In this document: positions 1-5,375 of the stretch, one piece after another | How the letters are laid out: the number at the start of each line of letters is the position of its first letter | Numbering within the stretch: position 1 is the stretch's first letter | Assembly (NCBI GenBank): GCA_029824495.1 | Contig: JALGXY010000362.1 | Location: 1-9,646 of the forward strand | DNA from: Fimbriimonadia bacterium | GTDB taxonomy: Bacteria; Armatimonadota; Fimbriimonadia; Fimbriimonadales; Fimbriimonadaceae | Direction: 5' to 3' | DNA: 9,646 nucleotides | Notes under the pieces: model-generated | Told to the model about the DNA's origin: nothing | The model's database searches: none | Seen by the model: only the letters and a program-made list of their open reading frames with translations | Made by a program: the position numbers and the translations under genes

Positions 1-265
1 AGCCAGGCATCAGGTCAAAACAGATGACGCTCGTTGTCTGAAACGCGTCAAACGGGCCTTCATCAGAATGATGGTCCGGAAGTTCGCCGTAGACTTCCAC
101 CTTGGGGCCGCTGAACTCGAGGGCTCCGATCCAATCCAGATTCGATGGTGAGATGTACCGGGCGCTGCTCGGCTCGCGAATGAACCCCAAAGCATCTGCC
201 CCACACTCGATCGCCCATTCGGCGTCGGACTGATTGGTCAAGCCACAGATTTTTGCCCAGGTCAC
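1..265 (-). CDS. trpF: Phosphoribosylanthranilate isomerase (3'-truncated by window edge)
   Basis: TrpF converts N-(5-phosphoribosyl)anthranilate to CdRP, the third step of tryptophan synthesis from chorismate, in the cytoplasm. Reading the minus strand from a GTG at 265 gives 88 codons without a stop, beginning V-T-W-A-K-I-C-G-L-T. The KICGLT motif is the family's N-terminal signature, with the catalytic Cys at residue 7. A second family-like stretch follows, with ADALGFI around residues 24-29 and SARYIS around residues 34-39. The catalytic Asp of the C-terminal half lies outside the window. The GTG overlaps the TGA of trpC in a GTGA (262-265), so translation is probably coupled. A short alternative frame at 10-204 is only a shadow of this gene. 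Confidence 0.93.
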   Translation of the reverse strand, partial: MTWAKICGLTNQSDAEWAIECGADALGFIREPSSARYISPSNLDWIGALEFSGPKVEVYGELPDHHSDEGPFDAFQTTSVICFDLMPG

Positions 266-1044
266 CAGCCCATGATCTCCTTGGCCTTCTGGCCAGGATC
301 GTCTGCCTTGCAGAATGCTGTTCCGATCAAGACCGCGTCTGCTCCCCAACTGCTCACCTGCTCAACATTTTCCTTTGAGTGCAGTGCGGACTCAGAAACC
401 GCGACGGCTCTGCCGTTCAGCATCGGAATCACATCGCGCGAGTGCTCAAGGCTGATCTCGAAGGTCTTGAGATCGCGGTTGTTCACGCCGATCAGGTCTG
501 CGCCGATCGACAGCGCCGTCTCGGCCTCTTCAGCCGTGTGCACTTCGACCAGAACATCGAGCCCGATCTCTTTGGCCAGTCCGTGCATCTCTTCCAGAGC
601 ACCTGGATCGAGCATCGCCACGATCAGCAGAAGGGCATCTGCTCCCATCGCCTTGGCCTGCCACACATGATACGGATCAGCAGTGAAGTCCTTGCGGAGG
701 ACCGGCATAGGCACGGCGTCTTTGACTCGCCTCAAAAAATCGGGGGATCCCTGGAAGTACTTCTCGTCGGTCAGAACCGAAAGGCAGTCGACACCGACGG
801 CTTCATAGGAGCGCGCGACATCGACGGGATCAAAATTGGGCCTGATCACTCCTTTAACCGGGCTCGCCTTCTTGACCTCAGCGATTAGAGCCGGCTTGTG
901 ACGGGACTGCTTAAGGGCCTCAACGAATCCACGCGCTGGCCCCATATCTTCTGCCTGCGCTTTCAGGTCGTCAAGCGAAACTGTCGCCTCAAGGTGAGCA
1001 ATCTCCTCCCTCTTGAAGGCGAATATCTCGTCCAGGATCGTCAT
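262..1044 (-). CDS. trpC: Indole-3-glycerol phosphate synthase
   Basis: This cytoplasmic TIM-barrel enzyme decarboxylates and closes CdRP to indole-3-glycerol phosphate, the step after TrpF. The 260 residues match the usual length. Visible family motifs in order are IAEVKKASPVKG (54-65, active-site Glu56 and Lys58), SVLTDEKYFQGS (89-100), VLRKDF (115-120, catalytic Lys118), LVEVH (165-169, Glu167), IGVNNRDLKTF (185-195, Asn188) and VSES (216-219, Glu218/Ser219), then AVLIGTAF in the phosphate-binding region. The ATG at 1044 overlaps the trpD stop as ATGA (1041-1044), and its own stop overlaps the trpF start. The three genes therefore form one translationally coupled unit. It is not fused to TrpF as in enterobacteria. 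Confidence 0.97.
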   Translation of the reverse strand: MTILDEIFAFKREEIAHLEATVSLDDLKAQAEDMGPARGFVEALKQSRHKPALIAEVKKASPVKGVIRPNFDPVDVARSYEAVGVDCLSVLTDEKYFQGSPDFLRRVKDAVPMPVLRKDFTADPYHVWQAKAMGADALLLIVAMLDPGALEEMHGLAKEIGLDVLVEVHTAEEAETALSIGADLIGVNNRDLKTFEISLEHSRDVIPMLNGRAVAVSESALHSKENVEQVSSWGADAVLIGTAFCKADDPGQKAKEIMGW

Positions 1045-2057
1045 TCGCTTGCACTCGCCTCAATAAGCGCCCTAAGACTGGCCAGGGCGCGACCGCTGTC
1101 AACGGCACCTCGAACTGCATCGGCTGCCTGGTCCAGCGAATCAGCTAATCCAGAAACATAGACCGCAGCGGCAGCACCAGGGAGAGCTGATCGGAATCGA
1201 CCGCTGCTCGAGCTGCTGATCGCCTCGCGCAGGATCTCCGCATTGCTGGCCGCGTCGTCTCCAGACATCAGGTCCTCAACAGAGACTGGTGACATTCCAA
1301 ATTCTGCAGGTGTCAGCTCACGCTCCGTTATCTGGTCGTCTTTGACTTCACAGCAGAGCGTTTCTGTGCACGGCGAAATCTCGTCCATGTCGTCTCGGCC
1401 ATAGACCACCAGAGCGTGATCTGACCCGAGACCCGCCAAGGCTTCCGCCATCGGTCGAACCAGGTCTGCTTGATAGACACCGATCACCTGGCGCTTCGCA
1501 CCTGCCGGATTAAGAAGCGGACCAAGCTGATTGAAGACTGTCCGGACACCCAGTTCTTGTCGGACCGGACCAACGTGCCTCATCGCTGGGTGATGCGCTG
1601 GGGCAAACATAAAGCAGACACCCGCAGAGTCCAGGCATCTCTTCAAATAGTCATGATCGCCAGAAAGATCGACTCCGAGCGCTTCAAGCACATCGGCGGA
1701 CCCGCACTTGGATGTCACGCCACGATTGCCGTGCTTGGCGACTTTGGCTCCAGCACCTGCTGCCAAGAACGCAGAGGTCGTCGATATGTTGAAGCTGGGC
1801 CGCCCCCCGCCTGTTCCGCAGGTGTCGACGAGATTCGAAATGCCGAATTGATGCTGAACGCTCTGGCCTCGGAGCGCCTGTACAAATCCGATCAATTGCT
1901 CCGATCCGACACCTAAAACACGAAGCGCCATCAGAGTCCCCGAAATCTGAGCTGGAGGAGTCTCACCAGAAACCAGGTGCCGCATCAGGTCTTTAGAGTG
2001 CTCCCTGTTCGGCAGATTGCCTGCAGCGAGCTGCTCAAGATAGGTGGTGACGGCCAT
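1041..2057 (-). CDS. trpD: Anthranilate phosphoribosyltransferase
   Basis: TrpD transfers the phosphoribosyl group of PRPP to anthranilate, the second step of the pathway. The 338 residues match the usual length. It has the N-terminal helical region, then DTCGTGGG (78-85) and NIST (90-93), which bind PRPP, and KHGNR (108-112), which binds anthranilate and PRPP. The block around APAHHPAMRHVGPVRQELG and FNQLGPLLNPA follows, and then GRDDMDEISP, which carries the acidic pair that holds magnesium. It is the first gene of the trp unit visible here. trpE, trpG, trpB and trpA are not in the window. The start at 2057 has only a weak ribosome-binding site (GGA three bases before ATG). A -10-like TGTAAA on the minus strand (2071-2066) suggests a very short or absent leader. 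Confidence 0.97.
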   Translation of the reverse strand: MAVTTYLEQLAAGNLPNREHSKDLMRHLVSGETPPAQISGTLMALRVLGVGSEQLIGFVQALRGQSVQHQFGISNLVDTCGTGGGRPSFNISTTSAFLAAGAGAKVAKHGNRGVTSKCGSADVLEALGVDLSGDHDYLKRCLDSAGVCFMFAPAHHPAMRHVGPVRQELGVRTVFNQLGPLLNPAGAKRQVIGVYQADLVRPMAEALAGLGSDHALVVYGRDDMDEISPCTETLCCEVKDDQITERELTPAEFGMSPVSVEDLMSGDDAASNAEILREAISSSSSGRFRSALPGAAAAVYVSGLADSLDQAADAVRGAVDSGRALASLRALIEASASE

Positions 2058-2107
2058 TCGTCCAGTTTACATTCAGGGCTGGTCCTGGTGAGGGGTAAGA
2101 TCGGCGC
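2058..2107. promoter_or_regulatory. Divergent trpD / nuoA promoter region (50 bp)
   Basis: Only 50 bp separate the trpD and nuoA start codons, so both promoters must fit here or reach into the genes. On the plus strand, TAAGAT at 2096-2101 ends six bases before the nuoA ATG. On the minus strand, TGTAAA at 2071-2066 ends eight bases before the trpD ATG. The same bases read TTTACA on the plus strand, but the gap to TAAGAT is 24 nt, too long for a normal -35/-10 pair. Neither start has a good Shine-Dalgarno sequence. The spacing suggests leaderless or nearly leaderless transcripts in both directions. The -35 elements are not convincing. Confidence 0.5.
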
Positions 2108-2548
2108 ATGCTCGGAGGGTTCCTCCCGATCCTCATTTTGGTTGCCGTGGCTGCCCTGGTCTGTACGATCATGGTGACGGCAAGCTGGCTTCTCGGCCCA
2201 AAAAAGAAGACCCCTTATAAAGAAGCGGTCTACGAATGTGGCGTCAGCCCATTCGGAGATGCTCGCGAACGCTTCCCGATCAAGTTCTATCTGGTTGCGA
2301 TCCTGTTCGTTCTGTTTGATATCGAAGTCGTCTTCCTCTGGAGCTGGCTGACAGTCTTCAAGACCGCGACCAACGAACAGATGATCTTCAGCGGTGCTGC
2401 AGTTGGAATCTATCTCCTTCTCTGGATCCTGGGCGATGCCTACGCCATGAAGGTCAATGCGATCGACTGGGACGAGGGCACATCCCTCGCTCCAGAAAAA
2501 CTGCAGGACACACTGCCTACAGCAGCTGAATCGGGAGAGACTGCCTGA
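2108..2548 (+). CDS. nuoA: NADH-quinone oxidoreductase subunit A
   Basis: NuoA is a small membrane subunit of proton-pumping complex I, sitting where the peripheral arm joins the membrane arm near the quinone channel. The 146 residues hold three predicted membrane segments (about 5-27, 61-82 and 93-112). The conserved loop is clear: YECGVSPFGDARERF (42-56, with the Cys that marks the active/deactive switch region in this family), KFYLVAILFVLFD (59-71) and the acidic E73. The C-terminal tail after residue 115 is hydrophilic and longer than in minimal homologues. The start is the ATG six bases after TAAGAT, with no Shine-Dalgarno sequence, which suggests a leaderless message. The stop and the nuoC start share one base (TGATG, 2546-2550). 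Confidence 0.96.
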   Translation: MLGGFLPILILVAVAALVCTIMVTASWLLGPKKKTPYKEAVYECGVSPFGDARERFPIKFYLVAILFVLFDIEVVFLWSWLTVFKTATNEQMIFSGAAVGIYLLLWILGDAYAMKVNAIDWDEGTSLAPEKLQDTLPTAAESGETA

Positions 2549-3150
2549 TGGCAATGCCGACAACCGGCGATGCCCGGCTCGACACTGCCAAGCTCCAGGC
2601 GCAGTTCGGCGATGATATCTTGAGCGTGACTGAGAGACTGGGCGAAACCTACGTCTGTGTCAACCGAGACCAGATCGCTAAGATCCACGAATTCCTGAAG
2701 AATGACCCGGAGCTGTCCTACGACTACTTTGTAGAGTGTGTCGGCGTAGACTACGGCGCCTGGAACCACGACCGAGATTTCATCGAGCGCTTCGAAGTTG
2801 TCTACAACCTCTACTCAGTCAAGCATGCCTCGCGCCTTTTCATTAAGGTGGGCGTGAATGACGGACAGAAAGTGCCGACAGTAAAGAACGTCTTTCTGGG
2901 CGCTGAGTATCCCGAGCGCGAAGTCTGGGATCTGCTCGGCGTTGTCTTCGAAGGCAACGAGCAGGAAGAGCGCTTCCTGCTCCCCGAAGACTGGGTCGGC
3001 TTCCCCTTAAGAAAGGATGAGCCCCTCGGCGGCGAAGACGTCCACTTCCATGATGGAGCTTCTGGTCCTGCTGTTGAAGATCTTCAGCAGCCCCACGCCG
3101 GCGAGAGCTTTGAAGGCACCACCGGAAGCGAAGGCGTTTCTGGCCGCTGA
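2548..3150 (+). CDS. nuoC: NADH-quinone oxidoreductase subunit C
   Basis: NuoC (30-kDa subunit family) is part of the hydrophilic connecting arm of complex I, packed against NuoD near the quinone site. The conserved C-terminal part is present: a strand-rich region around FEVVYNLYSVKHASRLFIKV (82-101), then AEYPEREVWDLLGVVFEG (119-136, with the ERE signature), LLPEDWVGFPLRKDEPLGG (144-162). The usual GH after F-x-G-H is GN here. After residue 168 there is a hydrophilic, acidic tail of about 30 residues, variable in this family. GGGAG (2533-2537) lies ten bases before the ATG; the next in-frame ATG at 2554 is a possible alternative start. It directly follows nuoA, without the nuoB normally found between them. 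Confidence 0.94.
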   Translation: MAMPTTGDARLDTAKLQAQFGDDILSVTERLGETYVCVNRDQIAKIHEFLKNDPELSYDYFVECVGVDYGAWNHDRDFIERFEVVYNLYSVKHASRLFIKVGVNDGQKVPTVKNVFLGAEYPEREVWDLLGVVFEGNEQEERFLLPEDWVGFPLRKDEPLGGEDVHFHDGASGPAVEDLQQPHAGESFEGTTGSEGVSGR

Positions 3151-3214
3151 GCAGCAAGCTAAAAACTGGAAAGTTCCCTGGCGGAAAATTTTCAAAAAAA
3201 AGCTGCCAAATCCC

Positions 3215-3244
3215 TTGCATTAGGGGCCTTATGTCCTGTACGAT
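3215..3244 (+). promoter_or_regulatory. Possible promoter of the prepilin gene
   Basis: TTGCAT (3215-3220) and TACGAT (3239-3244) are 18 bases apart, with partial matches to the -35 and -10 consensus (the TTG and the TA..AT are kept). Transcription from here would begin near 3251 and give a leader of about 85 nt before the ATG at 3336. The area between the nuoC stop and this site is A/T-rich, with a GAAAATTTTC palindrome at 3184-3193 and an A8 run, but shows no clear terminator. Confidence 0.4.
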
Positions 3245-3251
3245 AGTTCCT

Positions 3252-3302
3252 GTAGACGTCTACGGGTGGTGATTTGGCCTAGGCCAAGGACCCGTTTGCG
3301 GG
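3252..3302 (+). promoter_or_regulatory. Three consecutive palindromes in the prepilin leader
   Basis: Three perfect inverted repeats follow one another. GTAGACGTCTAC (3252-3263) is a 12-bp palindrome. TTGGCCTAGGCCAA (3274-3287) is a 14-bp palindrome. CCCG-TTTG-CGGG (3291-3302) is a short hairpin with a four-base loop. They lie between the proposed promoter and the ribosome-binding site GGAGAG (3320-3325), so they fall in the 5' untranslated region. They may be operators for dimeric DNA-binding proteins or folded elements that set mRNA stability. The sequence does not decide between these. No known riboswitch class was recognised. Confidence 0.6.
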
Positions 3303-3335
3303 CGTCAGCATTCTCTTTTGGAGAGTCATTTCATC

Positions 3336-4211
3336 ATGAAAAAGGCATTCACATTGATTGAACTGCTGGTTGTGATCGCAATCATTGCTATCCTCGCAGC
3401 CATCCTGTTCCCTGTATTTGCTGCAGCTAAAGAGTCGGCCAAGTCGATCTCTGACCTCAGCAACATCAAGCAGCTCGGAACTTCCACAGCGATTTACCTC
3501 GCTGACCACGACGACAACTTCCCGCTGGGCCACGGTAAAGACAACACCGGACACCACGGCTGGAACTGGTACAAGTACTATCCGGCAGACTGGGCAGAAA
3601 CACCCTCCCCTGTTGAGCGATATTCTTACTCCCAGACCTTCATCCTGAACTCCCTCCACCCGTACACCAAGAGCTACGACATCACAGCAGCTCCTGGCAT
3701 GACAGAGTGGGAGTATCAGCCGGATACAGACGTTCTTGCTGGCAAGAGCAAAGAGCGATCCACCTACGCCTTCAACGGCCTTCTGCACGGCTGGAGCGCA
3801 ACTGCTATCGCAGCTGTTGCAGAGCTTCCGCTCTACACAGAAGCTAATGGTTCACGACAGGGCCTCGGTGTTGGCTTCGCCAACCCTGCTCTTCGCTGCA
3901 CCACAGACGGCGCTGTCTGCCGATACATCGCACGCTCCGGCGGCGCATGTGACGAAAGCGGCACCGGTGGACGAGGCGCTATGTTCGTCACCTTCGGTAG
4001 GTCAGGCTACTGGCTGTACAAGAAGGGTCAGAACTGGACCTTCGCTGACACACACGCTAAGTTCCGACCGGTCGGCCGAACACTTCTGCCGAACCACACA
4101 GACTGGCGATCCGACCCGTGGACCGGCTACAACTCAGAAGGTAAAGCTGGCTTCTACTGGTACAACGGCTGTCACGCTTGGCTGTTCCGCCCCGACTACG
4201 ACTTCTCCTAA
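3336..4211 (+). CDS. Type IV-like prepilin with N-terminal methylation signal and ADTHAK-type C-terminus
   Basis: The product is a 291-residue pilin or pseudopilin precursor. Its leader MKKA is cut by prepilin peptidase before F5, giving FTLIE with the conserved Glu at +5 (E9). A single hydrophobic helix follows (about 5-27, ending ILFPVFA). The exported part has the family's early block with [16 protein letters not shown] (45-60), a middle FNGLLHG (147-152), four cysteines (188, 195, 205, 279) that could form disulfides, and a late FADTHAKF (236-243) of the AFADGH type. This architecture is typical of Armatimonadota. The start is the ATG at 3336 with GGAGAG ten bases upstream; a TTG at 3318 is in frame but would bury the prepilin signal. 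Whether it forms a pilus, a secretion pseudopilus or a surface protein cannot be told. Confidence 0.93.
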   Translation: MKKAFTLIELLVVIAIIAILAAILFPVFAAAKESAKSISDLSNIKQLGTSTAIYLADHDDNFPLGHGKDNTGHHGWNWYKYYPADWAETPSPVERYSYSQTFILNSLHPYTKSYDITAAPGMTEWEYQPDTDVLAGKSKERSTYAFNGLLHGWSATAIAAVAELPLYTEANGSRQGLGVGFANPALRCTTDGAVCRYIARSGGACDESGTGGRGAMFVTFGRSGYWLYKKGQNWTFADTHAKFRPVGRTLLPNHTDWRSDPWTGYNSEGKAGFYWYNGCHAWLFRPDYDFS

Positions 4212-4222
4212 GTCGAACGACA

Positions 4223-4238
4223 CAGCTCGCATGAGCTG
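4223..4238 (+). other. Short hairpin after the prepilin stop
   Basis: CAGCTC and GAGCTG flank a GCAT loop, giving a perfect 6-bp stem 12 bases after the prepilin stop codon. It is followed by AAAATTAATC rather than a T run. It stands just before a much larger hairpin and may be part of a compound 3' end structure. Confidence 0.4.
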
Positions 4239-4244
4239 AAAATT

Positions 4245-4285
4245 AATCGGCGCGCCCAGCGGCTAGTCCGCCAGGCGCGCCGATT
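4245..4285 (+). terminator. Strong GC-rich hairpin after the prepilin gene, possible terminator or mRNA end
   Basis: AATCGGCGCGCC (4245-4256) pairs perfectly with GGCGCGCCGATT (4274-4285). Inside the 17-base gap, GCGG and CCGC (4259-4262 and 4268-4271) add a further 4-bp stem around CTAGT. The stem is very stable, but no T-tract follows (next bases CCACAAG), so it is not a textbook intrinsic terminator. It may end the prepilin message, or protect its 3' end while allowing some read-through into the lipoprotein gene 20 bases later. Confidence 0.55.
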
Positions 4286-4305
4286 CCACAAGAACTTATA
4301 ACAAA

Positions 4306-4491
4306 ATGAAGCATCTCCTGATCATCTCGATCCTGGCAGCTCTGTTCGTCGGCCTTGCCGGATGCAGCGGAGACGAGGGCGGCTCTGAAGACGTAACCAA
4401 AAATCTTCCCGAACAGCGAACTACAGCGGACGACACTCAGCCGGCCAGCAACGCTAACGCAAACTCTCAGGAACCGGAAGAGCCCCTCTAG
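4306..4491 (+). CDS. Small lipoprotein, function unknown
   Basis: This 61-residue product has a lipoprotein signal: MKH, a hydrophobic stretch (4-16), then the lipobox LAGC with the lipidated Cys at residue 20. The mature part is only about 42 residues, rich in Glu, Asp, Asn, Gln and Ser, with no other Cys and no recognisable domain. It is probably a disordered, acidic peptide tethered to the membrane. The only possible start is the ATG at 4306. No Shine-Dalgarno sequence precedes it; TATAAC (4297-4302) ends three bases before it, rather close for a leaderless promoter. It lies between two strong hairpins, downstream of the prepilin and upstream of another lipoprotein gene, all on the same strand. 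I do not recognise the family. Confidence 0.75.
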   Translation: MKHLLIISILAALFVGLAGCSGDEGGSEDVTKNLPEQRTTADDTQPASNANANSQEPEEPL

Positions 4492-4520
4492 GCTCACCAA
4501 GATCCGATTCCATAAGCAAT

Positions 4521-4552
4521 TAGCAGGCCCTGTGTAAAAACAGGGCCTGCTA
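4521..4552 (+). terminator. Perfect 12-bp hairpin between the two lipoprotein genes
   Basis: TAGCAGGCCCTG (4521-4532) and CAGGGCCTGCTA (4541-4552) pair perfectly around the loop TGTAAAAA. It lies 29 bases after the stop of the small lipoprotein. No T run follows, so termination would be weak or factor-dependent. Its right arm ends four bases before the TATAAT at 4557, so it overlaps the spacer and -35 area of the next promoter. Folding in DNA, or a protein bound here, could affect that promoter. Confidence 0.5.
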
Positions 4553-4556
4553 CAGT

Positions 4557-4562
4557 TATAAT
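4557..4562 (+). promoter_or_regulatory. Consensus -10 box placed for a leaderless transcript
   Basis: A perfect TATAAT ends exactly six bases before the ATG at 4569. Transcription would then begin at or within a base or two of the A of the start codon. The six bases between (CAGGTC) offer no Shine-Dalgarno site. The expected -35 position (about 4533-4540) falls in the loop of the preceding hairpin and reads TGTAAAAA, a poor match. Confidence 0.65.
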
Positions 4563-4568
4563 CAGGTC

Positions 4569-5246
4569 ATGAATCGATTTTTCGGTCTCACTGCCCTCTT
4601 GGCTGGCGCCATTGTCGCCTCATCCTGCGGCCCAACCAAGGAAGAGGCTGCCCTCAATCGGATTGAGGAGCTTAAGAAGCGAAAGCCCGGTTATGCAAGA
4701 GTTGTCAACCTTGGCTCAGACACCGTCAAGCTGACACAGAATGGTCGAACGTTTGGCAGCAATATTGGACCTGGCGGCGCATCAGGCCCCGGCTCAATCG
4801 GTGCCGGCGAAAAGGTCTTCAGAATCGATGGCGCAAACACAGATATTGAGATCACCATTACGATCGAGGACAACAAGAACACCACAATTTTGCTTCTTGA
4901 AGATGGAAGCACCGCTGTTTACGGCGGCGAGAATCGAGTCTCTGGTGGCGGCAACAACCTTCAGTTCTTCTTTGTGGCCGAAGACGGCAGCCTGCTGACA
5001 GACGCTTCGGTTACCGGCGAGCTGAACGGTGTCTCCATGACATTCGAATCTGGCGGCAGTGACAACATCGCTGTTGGCGACGTCACTGTTGGCGGTGACT
5101 CCCTTTCAGGCGAGACATCCGGCAAGATCGGCGAGAAGTTCGCCTACTCCCTCCTCTTTGTTCAGGATGGCGACAGCTTCAAGCCGTACTTCCTGACCAA
5201 TTCTGATGTCAGTCAGCCGGCAGCAGGAGCTCCGTCCGCAGCCTAG
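4569..5246 (+). CDS. Lipoprotein with a beta-rich exported domain, function unknown
   Basis: The 225-residue product starts with a signal sequence (MNRFFGLTALLAGAIVASSC) whose ASSC is an acceptable lipobox, placing the lipidated Cys at residue 20. A short charged helix follows (about 24-40, KEEAALNRIEELKKRK). The next part reads YARVVNLGSDTVKLTQNG and continues with many Gly, Ser, Thr and Val, as in beta-sandwich proteins. The opening resembles the start of DUF4397/AlgF-like domains, which begin with a similar RVVN...V.V..NG pattern, but this is weak and the rest does not settle it. There is no catalytic motif. The C-terminus is Ala/Pro-rich. The gene has its own leaderless-type promoter and ends at a strong terminator. 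The prepilin upstream suggests a cell-surface role, by association only. Confidence 0.8.
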   Translation: MNRFFGLTALLAGAIVASSCGPTKEEAALNRIEELKKRKPGYARVVNLGSDTVKLTQNGRTFGSNIGPGGASGPGSIGAGEKVFRIDGANTDIEITITIEDNKNTTILLLEDGSTAVYGGENRVSGGGNNLQFFFVAEDGSLLTDASVTGELNGVSMTFESGGSDNIAVGDVTVGGDSLSGETSGKIGEKFAYSLLFVQDGDSFKPYFLTNSDVSQPAAGAPSAA

Positions 5247-5268
5247 AGCTGATTCAAATCAAAGCACG

Positions 5269-5304
5269 AAAGCCCAGGCCGTACCGGCCTGGGCTTTTCT
5301 TTTG
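5269..5304 (+). terminator. Canonical intrinsic terminator
   Basis: AAAGCCCAGGCCG (5269-5281) pairs with CGGCCTGGGCTTT (5285-5297) over 13 bp around a three-base loop, and the T-rich run TTTTCTTTT follows (5295-5303). It lies 22 bases after the stop of the 225-residue lipoprotein. It is the only hairpin in the window with a proper U-tract. It separates the prepilin/lipoprotein block from nuoD. Confidence 0.9.
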
Positions 5305-5322
5305 CTCAGCGAAGTCAGGTTG

Positions 5323-5375
5323 AACGGGTCAGCCGCCCCGTTTCCCGGCCAAAATGCGCCCGCTCCTGGTAGCAT
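5323..5375 (+). promoter_or_regulatory. Possible nuoD control region
   Basis: Between the terminator and nuoD, AACGGG (5323-5328) and CCCGTT (5337-5342) form a 6-bp inverted repeat with an 8-base gap. TAGCAT (5370-5375) has the TA..AT frame of a -10 box and overlaps the ATG at 5374. If it is used, transcription would begin near 5382, and translation would have to begin at the ATG at 5395. No -35 box at normal spacing was found. The evidence is weak. Confidence 0.25.

Noticed and set aside
1470..2563. Plus-strand frame over trpD (1470-1916) and minus-strand frame over nuoA (1985-2563)
   Set aside because: Both are antisense shadows of strongly conserved genes and show no domain or start signal of their own.
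3017..3223. Overlapping plus-strand frame across the nuoC end, possible frameshifted nuoC tail
   Set aside because: The nuoC frame keeps its family motifs up to HF (residue 167) and then an acidic tail with a normal stop; the other frame is a basic, low-complexity shadow without family features.
5206..5373. Longer nuoD reading frame beginning at 5206
   Set aside because: It would run backwards through the intrinsic terminator and overlap the end of the lipoprotein gene; the extra residues match nothing in NuoD.
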